Shown: piece after piece, positions 7,329 through 17,800 of the stretch
Numbering within the stretch: the first letter of the stretch is position 1
Layout of the letters: every line of letters begins with the position of its first letter
NCBI GenBank assembly: GCA_028696365.1
Contig: JAQVHG010000008.1
Location: forward strand, 1 to 21,632
DNA: 21,632 bases
Reading direction: 5' to 3'
Origin: Methanofollis sp.
GTDB lineage: Archaea; Halobacteriota; Methanomicrobia; Methanomicrobiales; Methanofollaceae
Made by a program: the position numbers and the translations under genes
Notes under the pieces: generated by a model
Databases searched by the model: none
What the model saw: the letters and a program-made list of their open reading frames with translations, nothing else
What the model was told of the DNA's origin: nothing

Positions 7329-10300
7329 ATGAATAGATCAATGTTGCGCCTCCTGCTCCTGGCGTCAGTGCTCATATGCCTGGTGCCAGTGGTCAGTGCT
7401 GCTGCCACTCTCGACGTGGCCGCCGCTGACAGTTCGCAGGAAGCAAAGACACAGGCAGACTATGTCTGTGACGGTAAATCCGACCAAGTTGAGATCACAA
7501 ATGCTCTCAACGCGGCCGGGAACGGTGGCACGGTTCGCCTTGCTGCCGGGACGTATCACACTGAAGGTAGTATCAAGATGGCTCCGGGAACAACGCTCAT
7601 GGGTTCAGGCGAAGACAAGACCAGGATCGATATCCGCGGTACCTGGGACGGAGTATTCGCCAACGAGAACACCCACCTTGAGGGTTTCACAGTTTCAGGC
7701 CAAGGTGCTATCTGGATCCAGTATAGCCATGTCTCAGTCCAGAGTGTGACCGTAACCGGTGACACACGGATGAACGGTGGTTTCACGGTCTGGTGCCCTG
7801 GGCACGACCTCACTGACATCTCGTTCAAGGACTGCACCGCTATCGATCTGACCTGGACAGGGTTCAACATCGATGCAACCAGTGCCGGCCTGAAGGTCTC
7901 TGACATCACGTATGAAAACTGCAAAGCAATCAGGTGTGGTGCCGATGACAACTCGCACCCATGGACTGCAGGATTCATTCTCTCAGAGCACAACGACCTT
8001 GAGAACGCACTGATTAAAGACTGCTACGCAGAGGACAACTGGGAATCCGGCTTCCACATTGAACCGGCCCCCACAGTGAAGAACGTCGTCTTCGAGAACT
8101 GTACAAGCAAGTACAACGGTATCAGGAAACAGGCACGTTTCCCTGAATCTGACACCCAGAAGGATATGAACCTCATCTTTGGAGCAGGGTTTTTCCTTAA
8201 CAATGGTGTCACGGTGAAGGACTGCACCGCGATCGGGAACCACCACGGGTTCATGATCTGGTCGTCGAATGGTGCGAAGTTTGAGAACTGCTACTCCAAG
8301 GACTCGGAAGCTTCTGACTACTTCCTGATCCACTGGAACGGCTTCAAATCTCAGAATGTCTTCACCAACTGTGTGAGCGAGAACGCGGGCGGGTATGCCA
8401 TCGATGCCTCGAACACCAATGACGTGAGGTTCGAGAACTTCAAGATCATCAACGCAAAGGGTGTCGACGGCTACATGATCAGGCTCGGGAAGTATTACCC
8501 AGCGCTTGGTCGGGATCTGCCATGCCAGAACTCGTACTTCGACCTGACTATCGAAGGCGGGCCTGAGAACATCCTGTATTCGCACTATGGTGTGAACAGC
8601 GTCCTCGAAGGGACGGCAACAGGCGACTATGCGGAGAACCCGTACAAGATCGTCTCGCCGTCGTCAGGTGTGGACACTGCAGGACTGAAGATCACACGGT
8701 CCACCGATCCGGTGGACCCCACCCCGACCCCAACCCCAAATCCTGACCCGAACCCCGACCCGACCCCTGAGCCGGTGGAGAGGCACACTCTCCCCGGCAC
8801 GGTCGAGGCCGAGGACTATGACCAGGGCGGAGAGGGTGTCGGCTATCATGACACCGATGCCGTGAACGAAGGCGGGGAGTACCGCAAGGACGGCGTCGAC
8901 ATTGAATACTGGGAGAAGGTCGGTGCAACCACTATCGCCTATGCTTATCCAGGCGAGTGGCTCCAGTACTCGGTCAATGTCACCGAGGCAGGGACCTATG
9001 ACGTCGACTTCACCGTCGCATCCGCCATGAACGGGCAGTCTATGAAGGTGCTCGTCGATGGCGAGGAGATCGCCGCCGTTGAAGCCCTGAACACCGGTTC
9101 GTGGGGTACGTTCACGACGGTGAGAAAGACCTTCGAACTCTCTGAGGGAGACCACACATTCAAGGTCGCCTTCGATGGTTCGTTGAACCTGGACAAGATC
9201 GCCTTTGCCAGGAACACCACCTCCGGCTCAAACCCGGATAACGGCTCTGGCGATGACTCTGGTTCAGAAGACGGTTCAGGCACTGATGAAGGTGCCACCG
9301 TCCCAGGCACCATTGAGGCTGAAGATTATGACGAAGGCGGCGAGGGCGTCGCCTATCATGACACCGACGCCGTGAACGAGGGCGGGGAGTACCGCAAGGA
9401 CGGCGTAGACATTGAGTACTGGGAGAAGGCCGGTGCAACCACCATCGCCTATGCATTCCCTGGCGAGTGGCTTCAGTACACCGTTGACATCGCCGAGGCC
9501 GGGACGTACGATTGTGCGTTCACTGTCGCCTCAGCCATGAACGGGCAGTCCATGAAGGTGCTCGTCGACGGCAAAGAGGCCGCGACCGTGACCTCCCCGA
9601 ACACCGAATCGTGGGGAAAATTCACGACGGTGAAGAAGAGTGTTGCACTCCCTGCTGGGAAGCACATCATCAGAGTTGTCTTCGACGGCTCTCTGAACTT
9701 TGACAAGATGGTGCTCTCAGCATCTGGGTCGTCAGGTTCTGACTCAGGAAACAAGGCGACAATTGCACTCCCTGGATCATTTGAAGCCGAAGATTATGAC
9801 AAAGGCGGCGAGGGCGTCGCCTATCATGACACCGACGCCGTGAACGAAGGCGGGGCATACCGCAATGACGGCGTCGATATCGAGCACTGGGAAAAGATCG
9901 GTGTCACCACCATCGCCTACGCCTATTCGGGCGAGTGGCTCCAGTACTCCGTTGACGTCGCCGAGGCCGGGACGTACGATTGTGCGTTCACCGTCGCCTC
10001 AGCCATGAACGGGCAGTCTATGAAGATGCTCGTCGACGGCAAAGAGGTCGCAACTGTGACCTCCCCGAACACAGGATCGTGGGGGAAGTTCACCACGGTG
10101 AAGAAGAGTGTTGCACTCCCTGCCGGTGAGCACACCATCAGATTCGTCTTCGAAGGATCCCTGAACCTTGACAAGGTCGCAGTCACCAGTACCAGTGGCC
10201 AGGACGCGGTCTCCTTTACTGTCCAGGCTGAAGACTATGACAAGGGTGGCGAAGGTGTCGCCTACCATGACAGGGACGCAGAGAATAGGGGCGGTGCGTA

Positions 10301-10646
10301 CCGTGAAGACGGTGTCGACATCGAGTACTGGGAAAAGAATGGTGTCACCACCATTGCCTATGCCTTCCCTGGCGAATGGCTCCAGTACACCGTTGACGTC
10401 CCACAAGCAGGGACCTATGACACCACATTCACCGTCGCCTCTGCTATGAACGGGCAGTCTATGAAGATGCTCGTCGATGGCAAAGAGGTCACAACCGTGA
10501 CCTCGCCAAACACCGGATCGTGGGGGAAGTTCACCACGGTGGAGAAGAGCATTGCACTCCCTGGCGGTGAACACACCATCAGGGTAGCGTTCGACGGTTC
10601 TCTGAACCTCGACAAGTTCTCCTTTGCCAACGCATCCGGCTCTTGA
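7329..10646 (+). CDS. Secreted beta-helix protein with four CBM6-like modules
   Basis: This 1105-residue exported protein starts with a signal peptide (core LRLLLLASVLICLVP, cleavage after VVSA, residue 24). Residues 44-455 form a right-handed beta-helix domain clearly paralogous to the whole 5155-6813 protein, including R202-CGADDNSHPW and AEDNWESGFHIE. A Pro/Asp/Thr/Asn-rich linker follows at 458-485. Four carbohydrate-binding modules of CBM6/35 type then begin near residues 490, 658, 812 and 963, each with (V/I)EAEDYD..GGEGV.YHD, GVDIE(Y/H)WEK, PGEWLQY(S/T)V, VASAMNGQSM and LNLDK. Ser/Gly/Asp-rich linkers between modules shorten from about 30 to 10 residues along the chain. The protein ends directly after the fourth module with no membrane or PGF-type anchor. 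It probably binds an extracellular glycan; whether the helix domain is an enzyme is unknown. Confidence 0.88.
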   Translation: MNRSMLRLLLLASVLICLVPVVSAAATLDVAAADSSQEAKTQADYVCDGKSDQVEITNALNAAGNGGTVRLAAGTYHTEGSIKMAPGTTLMGSGEDKTRIDIRGTWDGVFANENTHLEGFTVSGQGAIWIQYSHVSVQSVTVTGDTRMNGGFTVWCPGHDLTDISFKDCTAIDLTWTGFNIDATSAGLKVSDITYENCKAIRCGADDNSHPWTAGFILSEHNDLENALIKDCYAEDNWESGFHIEPAPTVKNVVFENCTSKYNGIRKQARFPESDTQKDMNLIFGAGFFLNNGVTVKDCTAIGNHHGFMIWSSNGAKFENCYSKDSEASDYFLIHWNGFKSQNVFTNCVSENAGGYAIDASNTNDVRFENFKIINAKGVDGYMIRLGKYYPALGRDLPCQNSYFDLTIEGGPENILYSHYGVNSVLEGTATGDYAENPYKIVSPSSGVDTAGLKITRSTDPVDPTPTPTPNPDPNPDPTPEPVERHTLPGTVEAEDYDQGGEGVGYHDTDAVNEGGEYRKDGVDIEYWEKVGATTIAYAYPGEWLQYSVNVTEAGTYDVDFTVASAMNGQSMKVLVDGEEIAAVEALNTGSWGTFTTVRKTFELSEGDHTFKVAFDGSLNLDKIAFARNTTSGSNPDNGSGDDSGSEDGSGTDEGATVPGTIEAEDYDEGGEGVAYHDTDAVNEGGEYRKDGVDIEYWEKAGATTIAYAFPGEWLQYTVDIAEAGTYDCAFTVASAMNGQSMKVLVDGKEAATVTSPNTESWGKFTTVKKSVALPAGKHIIRVVFDGSLNFDKMVLSASGSSGSDSGNKATIALPGSFEAEDYDKGGEGVAYHDTDAVNEGGAYRNDGVDIEHWEKIGVTTIAYAYSGEWLQYSVDVAEAGTYDCAFTVASAMNGQSMKMLVDGKEVATVTSPNTGSWGKFTTVKKSVALPAGEHTIRFVFEGSLNLDKVAVTSTSGQDAVSFTVQAEDYDKGGEGVAYHDRDAENRGGAYREDGVDIEYWEKNGVTTIAYAFPGEWLQYTVDVPQAGTYDTTFTVASAMNGQSMKMLVDGKEVTTVTSPNTGSWGKFTTVEKSIALPGGEHTIRVAFDGSLNLDKFSFANASGS
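8790..10637 (+). repeat. Four tandem CBM6-like coding repeats
   Basis: Corresponding Glu/Gln codons of the EAEDYD motif lie at 8808, 9315, 9783 and 10224, giving periods of 507, 468 and 441 bases. Copies two and three share long identical stretches, for example from GGCGGCGAGGGCGTCGCC through the GTGAACGA segment near 9340-9385 and 9808-9853. This indicates recent duplication or gene conversion. Confidence 0.85.
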
Positions 10647-10688
10647 ATGGGGTGTGGTCCGGCGTCCTGCCGTTGGACTTCATCCCCC

Positions 10689-11606
10689 TTATTTTCCGGG
10701 ACTGGACTGGGGCCCTGCCATGGCATGGCGGACCCCGTCCATGACTCCTCGGATCTGCGGTACACACGTGTTGAACCGCCCTTTTATGAGTGCCCCGCCG
10801 AGTTCTCTGGGGTTGTCCACCAGGGCCTGGTGGAGAAGAAATGTCAGGAACTGTTTTTTGGTGGCATACCGGCGCATAAAGATGAACTTGTTCCTGGCAA
10901 AGTAATAGACCTCTGTTGGACTCTTCCGCCCGCCGACACTCCTCCCACCCTTGTGCCAGATCTTTGCATCTGGTGTATAGAGGATCCGATAATGCGGGTT
11001 TGCCCGGGCACAGAAATCCACCTCCTCGAACTGATAGAAATATCCGGTGTCAAAAAACCCAACTTTTTCAAATACTTCTGTCCTTGACAGCCAGAAGACT
11101 CCATCGATATAAGAATACTCGCGGACCTCGTCGTGCTGCCCCTGGTCGGTCTCTGAATATCCTTCATTGAACATCTGGCCGGTGGAGAAGTTGATCTTTT
11201 TGCCCACCACGAGGAGACGGTCCGGGATATAGTAATCATAGACCTTGCCGGTGACGATCCCCACGCTCTGATCTGATTCAAGGACTTCAACCAGGCTGCT
11301 CACCATCCTGGAGTCGGCGATGGTGTCGTTGTTGTAGATGAGGGTGTAGGGAATCTCATGCTCCATTGCATATCTGACGCCGAGATTGATCCCGCCTGCA
11401 AACCCCAGATTCTTCCCGGTCTCAATGAGCACCACCGGGGGGTCGACGGCTCTGAAGGCATCGGCCGAACCGTCGGTCGAGCCATTGTCGACGACGATGA
11501 TCTCGCAGGCAGGATAGTCCTGTTCCTGCAGCGACCTGATACATTCCAGCGTGTCCTCTCTGCCGTTCCAGTTGATGATCAGGATGGCGACTTTATCTCT
11601 CTCCAC
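10689..11606 (-). CDS. GT2 glycosyltransferase, rhamnosyltransferase-like
   Basis: This 305-residue inverting GT-A enzyme belongs to the WbbL/COG1216 type. With a GTG start at 11606, motifs are VAILIINWNG (6-15), IIVVDNGSTDG (36-46), KNLGFAGGINLG (about 65-76), the metal-binding YNND (DXD variant, Asp about 94), and the C-terminal FYQFEEVDFC and IWHKGG signatures. I prefer GTG 11606 over ATG 11681 because a strong TATA element lies at 11648-11654, which would fall inside the longer frame. GGGGGAGA sits at the right distance before the GTG, and the extra 25 residues (MPGTGSPQYIYTK and so on) match no family start. It converges on the CBM gene, 42 bases apart. It likely adds a deoxyhexose or similar sugar to the glycan of this locus; the donor is unproven. 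Confidence 0.85.
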   Translation of the reverse strand: MERDKVAILIINWNGREDTLECIRSLQEQDYPACEIIVVDNGSTDGSADAFRAVDPPVVLIETGKNLGFAGGINLGVRYAMEHEIPYTLIYNNDTIADSRMVSSLVEVLESDQSVGIVTGKVYDYYIPDRLLVVGKKINFSTGQMFNEGYSETDQGQHDEVREYSYIDGVFWLSRTEVFEKVGFFDTGYFYQFEEVDFCARANPHYRILYTPDAKIWHKGGRSVGGRKSPTEVYYFARNKFIFMRRYATKKQFLTFLLHQALVDNPRELGGALIKGRFNTCVPQIRGVMDGVRHAMAGPQSSPGK

Positions 11607-11610
11607 CTTG

Positions 11611-11618
11611 TCTCCCCC
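11611..11618 (-). promoter_or_regulatory. Shine-Dalgarno site deciding the GT2 GTG start
   Basis: On the minus strand this reads GGGGGAGA, followed by a 4-nt gap (CAAG) before GTG 11606. It falls between the predicted transcription start near 11625 and the GTG, which is what a short-leader archaeal mRNA needs. Confidence 0.5.
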
Positions 11619-11647
11619 GTCTGGACTCTCTTTGGGGAGGTACTTTG

Positions 11648-11654
11648 TATATAT
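11648..11654 (-). promoter_or_regulatory. TATA box for the minus-strand GT2 gene
   Basis: The minus strand reads ATATATA within CATATATACAAAG. Its centre at 11651 predicts transcription from about 11625, 19 nt before the GTG start at 11606. Confidence 0.5.
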
Positions 11655-11794
11655 GTATTGTGGCGATCCTGTCCCAGGCATACTATTGCCAAAAATTCAT
11701 ACATTCTACATTTGACGGCGATATACCATTAAATTCTGTTTAAAAATAATTTTTGCAGATATTAATCCATAATTTCTTATCTAATTTCCTAAAA

Positions 11795-11823
11795 TTCTCA
11801 TAATGTTGAGAAATTTATATATA
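11795..11823 (+). promoter_or_regulatory. Promoter of the giant esterase gene with upstream dyad
   Basis: TTTATATATA at 11814-11823 is a strong TATA box. Immediately upstream, TTCTCA (11795-11800) and TGAGAA (11807-11812) form a perfect 6-bp dyad with a 6-base spacer, overlapping the BRE position. Predicted transcription start is about 11845-11848, leaving only about 11-15 nt before the TTG at 11859. The rest of the 252-bp divergent region (11607-11858) is AT-rich with no gene. Confidence 0.5.
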
Positions 11824-11858
11824 ATAGATGTGATATCTCTCATCCATTCCAAAGTATA

Positions 11859-14800
11859 TTGGGGGGGACGGTTACGAGACGCATTATCCCACTATTGATA
11901 ATTTTGTTCTGTATTGCTGCTGTCGGTACAGTCCTGGCGGCAGATGATAAGACAAAGATCATGCCTCTTGGAGATTCTGTTACATCAGGGGCGATCGATA
12001 CGCAGAGCGGTGTGAACTATCCGAGCTACCGATACCATCTCTGGAACCTCTTGAATGAGAATGGGTATAGGGTGGATTTTGTCGGGACGCGACAAGAACC
12101 AGATTTCCAGCTTAATTTTGACAAGGACAATGAAGGGCACCCAGGATGGCGGACAGATCATATCGCTTTTGGGAACCTAGAATACGAACCTCAGAACGGA
12201 GATCTCTCGACCTGGCTAGAGACACTCGAAACAAGGGGAGAGGTCCCTGATCATGTCCTCATCCATCTCGGCACCAATGACATCCTTCAGCAGGGGTACC
12301 CAGACACCCCTGACGCAGTAGCCACCGCGACCGTCGAAGATCTCAGAGCAGTCGTTGGGGAGTTAAGGGAATACAACCCGAGAGTCACCATCTATATCGC
12401 CGAGATCATCCCGATGAAGATCTCATTTCTCACGCAATATGTAGACGCATTCAATGCAAAGATCCCGGGCCTGGTCAGGTCACTGAACACCTCTCAGTCA
12501 CGGGTCATCCATGTCGACCAGAACACAGGGTTTGATCTCAACAACGACTTCAGGGACCAACTGCATCCAAATCACGAAGGGGAGAACAAGATGGCCGAAC
12601 GGTGGTACGAGGTTCTCTCTCCAGCCCTTACACGCCCTTCAGGGATCTCAGCAGATTTCTCAGCAGACCCACAGAATGGGAAGAGCCCGCTCAGGGTGAG
12701 GTTCATCGGACTCCCTGGCGGCGACCCTCCATTTGAGTATGCATGGGACTTTAACGGAGACGACGTCATCGATTCGACTCAAAAAGATGCAGAATATATC
12801 TACTCATCTCCAGGCCGCTACACTGTGTCTTTTAAAGTCACCAACACCCATGGGAGTGCAAAAGAGGTGAAGAGAGAGTATGTCATCGTGAGTAGCGACC
12901 AGTCAGAGCCCTATGTAGAACGGACTGCTCCCTGTCGGGTGGAGGCCGAGGAGTACGACTATGGTGGCGAGGGTGTTGCCTACCACGATGCCACTAGGGG
13001 GAACCAGGGTGGTGCCTTCAGAAATGACGATGTGGACATCGAGATATGGGAAGATCTTGGGGTCGTCGATGTCTCCTACACTGCAAAAGGCGAGTGGCTT
13101 GAGTATACTGTAGATGTCTTAGATGCCGACGAGTATCTCTTCTCTTTCAGGACGACGTCCGACCTTGAAGGCCAGACATTTGACCTCGCTGTGGACGGCG
13201 AGTACATCACAACGGTGAGTGTGCCAAAGAATGGATGGTCTGGATTTACCTCCGTGGACGCATCCCATTCGGTCACCCTCTCAAAAGGTCGTCACGTGAT
13301 CAGGCTTACAATGGGTGGGGGACTGAACCTGGACTACTTTGAGATTACCAGGGCGGGACCAGCCGTGCCGGTGGCAGATTTCTCAACCAACACCACCTCT
13401 GGCGCACCCCCGCTGGCAGTCCGCTTCACCAGCCAGGTGACCGGGGATGGGCCTTTCACCTATGCCTGGGACTTCGGAGACGGCGGTACTTCGACTGATA
13501 AAAACCCGGTCCACACCTATGCCGACGAAGGAGTCTATACCGTACAGTTCACCGCGACCAATGACGCAGGGAGCGACACTGTGGTCAAGGAGGATCTGAT
13601 CGGGGTCAGTCATCCCACAGTCCAGGCAGGCTTTACTGCAAATGTCACCTCGGGCGAGGCGCCACTGGCGGTACAGTTCACCGACACCTCTCGCCATGTC
13701 ACCGGTTGGCAATGGAACTTCGGTGACGGCGAGACGTCAAATGTGCAGGATCCAGCCCACACCTATACCGAGCCTGGGATCTACACGGTGAAACTCACGG
13801 CCACCGGGCCAGGGGGGGGATCTGACTCTGTAGAGAAGACGATCACCGTCCTTGCACCAGGCGGTGGGCAGACGCCCTTCAAGGACCACGCTCTGCCATG
13901 CCGTATCGAGGCCGAGGATTATGACCTCGGCGGCGAGGGGGTCGCATACCACGACACTGAGGCTGGCAACCAGGGCAACTCAGACTACCGTTCTGACGAT
14001 GTCGATCTCGAACTCTGGGGCGATGCAGTCGCCACTTCATATGCCTATCCTGGGGAGTGGCTCGAGTACACCGTCGATATCCCTGAGACTGGGACATACA
14101 CTGCCGGGTTCCTCCTTGCCACCACCGAGGAGGGGAAGGAGTGTGTCCTCTCGGTGGACGGCACCGAGGTCGGACGGGTAACTGCACCGAACACTGGTGG
14201 ATGGGGCACCTTCGAGACCGTCGAGACCGAGGTCGACCTGCCGACCGGGATGCATGTGCTCAGGCTCACCTTCCCACAAGGGTGGGTGAATACCGACGCT
14301 CTCACCTTCATGAGGGAGGGCCCGGCGGCGCCGGTGGCAGACTTCTCGGCAAATGTCACCTCAGGTGAACCACCCCTGACGGTGCAGTTCACGAGCCAGT
14401 CCACCGGCACCCCGCCGCTATCCTACTCCTGGGAGTTCGGGGACGGCAACACCTCAAACGAGGAAAATCCGGCACACATCTACGCCGATGAGGGCACGTA
14501 CTCGGTGACTCTCACCGTAGAGAACGAGGCTGGCGAAGATACGCTCATCCACGACGATCTGATCTCGGTCGGCTACCAGGAACCTATCGCGAGTTTCACC
14601 GCCGCCCCCTCTTCAGGCGAGGCACCGCTATCGGTGCAGTTCACTGACACCTCGCTCCACGCGACCGAATGTGCCTGGACCTTTGGTGACGGCGAAACTT
14701 CGACCGAAGAAAATCCAGTGCATGTCTACGAGAACCTCGGCACCTACACCGCCTCCCTGACCGTCACCGGGCCGGGCGGCACTGCATCTGCTGAGAAGAA

Positions 14801-17800
14801 GATTTTCGTCACCGGGCTGGAGGGGCAGACACCCTTCAAGGATCACGCCCTCCCTGGCCGTATCGAAGCCGAGGACTATGACCTCGGCGGCGAGGGGGTG
14901 GCGTACCACGACACTGAGGCTGGCAACCAGGGCAACTCAGACTACCGTTCTGACGATGTCGACCTCGAACTCTGGGGTGATGCAGTCGCGACCTCATATG
15001 CCTATCCTGGCGAGTGGCTTGAGTACACTGTCGAGATCGAGGAAGCAGGTAGGTACACCGCCGGGTTCCTCCTCGCCACTACCGAGGACGGGAAGGAGTG
15101 CGTCCTCTCGGTGGACGGTTCTGAAGTAGGAAGGGTAACTGCACCGAACACTGGTGGATGGGGCACCTTCGAGACCGTCGAGACCGAGGTCGACCTGCCA
15201 GCGGGAATACACATCCTTCGGCTCACCTTCCCGCAGGGCTGGGTGAACACCGACGCTCTCACCTTCACGAGGGAGGGCCCGGCAGCGCCGGTGGCAGACT
15301 TCTTGGCAAATGTCACCTCTGGCGAACCGCCCCTGACGGTGCAGTTTACAAGCCAGTCCACCGGCACTCCGCCGCTCACATATTCCTGGGAATTCGGGGA
15401 TGGTGAGACTTCGACCAAAGAAAATCCGGTACATGTCTATGCCGATGAGGGCACTTACTCTGTAACTCTTACCGTGCAGAACGAAGCCGGAGAGGACACA
15501 CTCGTCCGTGAAGATCTCATTGTGGTCGGCTATCCGCAGCCGGTCGCGAGTTTCACCGCCGCCCCCTCTTCAGGCGAGGCACCGCTATCGGTGCAGTTCA
15601 CTGACACCTCGCTCCACGCGACCGAATGCGCCTGGACCTTTGGTGACGGCGAAACTTCGACCGAAGAAAATCCAGTGCATGTCTACGAGAACCCAAGCAT
15701 CTACACCGCCTCTCTGACCGTCACCGGGCCAGGGGGGGGATCTGACTCTGTAGAGAAGACGATCACCGTCCTTGCACCAGGCGGTGGGCAGACGCCCTTC
15801 AAGGACCACGCCCTCCCTGGCCGTATCGAAGCCGAGGACTATGACCTCGGCGGCGAGGGGGTCGCATACCACGACACTGAGGCTGGCAACCAGGGCAACA
15901 CAGACTACCGTTCTGACGATGTCGACCTCGAACTCTGGGATGATATCGTCACCATCGCATACGCCTATCCTGGAGAGTGGCTCGAGTACACCGTCGAGAT
16001 CGAGGAAGCAGGTAGGTACACCGCCGGGTTCCTCCTTGCCACTACCGAGGACGGGAAGGAGTGCGTTCTCTCGGTGGACAGCACCGAGGTCGGACAGGTA
16101 ACCGCACCGAACACCGGCGGATGGGGCACCTTCGAGACCGTCGAGACCGAGGTCGACCTGCCAGCGGGAATACACATCCTTCGGCTCACCTTCCCACAAG
16201 GGTGGGTGAACACCGACGCTCTCACCTTCACGAAGGAGGGGCCGCCGTCGCCGAGAGTTGCGGATTTCTCAGCAAATGTCACCTCAGGCGAGGCTCCACT
16301 CGCGGTACAGTTCACCGACACATCCGATTCTGCAGTGGATTGGCAGTGGTATTTTGGAGACGGCGGGACTTCGACCGAACAGCATCCTGTCCATGTTTTT
16401 GAGAATCCAGGAGAATATAGGGTGAAACTTGAAGCAAATTATGATGCTGTCCTTAAAGAGATCACCGTCACCCCACCAGGTCAGGTCCAGTATCCATTCA
16501 AGAACCACACCCTTCCATGCCGCATCGAGGCTGAGGACTACGACCATGGTGGAGAATATGTCGCATACTATGACGCTGAACCCAGAAACAGGGGCGATTC
16601 AACCTATCGTTCGGACGACGTCGATCTTGGGGAGATGGATGGAGCAATCGCGATCGTGGATACCAACCCGCTTGAGTGGGTGGAATACACTGTGGACATC
16701 CCTGAAGCCGGCGAATATATGGCGACCTTCCACATGGTCCCTGACGATCCCGATGAATATTATATCGTAAAACACTGTGTCCTCTCAGTAGACGGGTCAG
16801 AGGCGGTGCGGGTGCCTGCCATGATGGCCGGACCAGGTGAGACCTTCCATAGTGTCGATGCAGAGGTCGATCTCCCCGACGGTCGGCACGTGCTCAGGTT
16901 CGCCTTCCCAGACGGGGGAGTGAATCTCGATGCCGTCACCTTCACTAAAGGGGGTGCGGTGGAACCGCCAGTCGCGGACTTTGCACTGAAACAGCTTGAT
17001 CATCGTACTCCTCCTATGTCTGATTCATATCGCCTGGTGAGCACGTCAACCGGTACCCATCCTATGACGTATTCTTGGGATTTCGGCGACGGACAAACAT
17101 CGACAACAGAGAATCCATATCATATCTTCTATGTCAGTGAGAACTCTGAGAACTATGAAATCACACTCACAGTCACAAACAGTGCAGGTAGTTCCCACGT
17201 AACAAGATATTTCAATCATTATGGACCTGGCCTTGGTGAGGTCAGTTTTGAGGCCAACATAACCTCCGGCGAAGTACCTCTGACAGTGCAGTTCATCAGC
17301 AGTGTCACCGGGACTCACCCGTTCTCGTACTCCTGGGACTTCGGTGACGGCACGACTTCTGAGGATGAAAACCCGTTCCATGAGTTTACCAAAGTAGGGA
17401 TATATGATGTAGTCCTGACTGTTGAAAATCAGTACGGATCGACCTCATCCAGAGGTACGATCACCGTCACTGATAATGACGGCCAGGGTCCCTACAGACA
17501 TCACGAACTCCCATGCTATATCGAGGCTGAGGACTTTGATGTAGGTGGCGAAGGGGTCGCGTACCATGACAGCGATCCAGGGGTGAATCGTGGTGGGTCT
17601 TACAGGCCATCTGAGGGTGTGGATATCGAGTGGTTGGATCGGGAGGCTGTTACCTCCATCAAACCGGGAGAATGGTTGGAGTATACTGTCGATATCCCAG
17701 TTGCTGGGACGTACCTGACATCCTTCAACCTGGGAGGTATTGAGGACGGAAAAAATTGTATCTTCTCGGTGGACGGTTTAGAAGCCGTGAGGATCGTCTG

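Noticed and set aside
11607..11681. N-terminal extension of the GT2 gene to ATG 11681
   Set aside because: A TATA box lies inside it and a good Shine-Dalgarno site precedes GTG 11606; the extra residues do not fit GT2 starts.
11877..11891. Arg-Arg in the esterase signal peptide (VTRRIIPLL) as a Tat signal
   Set aside because: The surrounding residues do not fit the S/T-R-R-x-F-L-K consensus and the core is strongly hydrophobic, so a Sec signal is more likely.
15585..16199. Long antisense open frame (204 codons) under the esterase repeats
   Set aside because: It recurs in each repeat unit because of GC-rich codon bias on the coding strand; its product has no domain and the sense protein is clearly real.
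13372..16250. Regular repeats considered as a CRISPR-like or satellite array
   Set aside because: The units are about 960 bp, in frame, and encode recognisable PKD and CBM domains; there are no short repeats with unique spacers.
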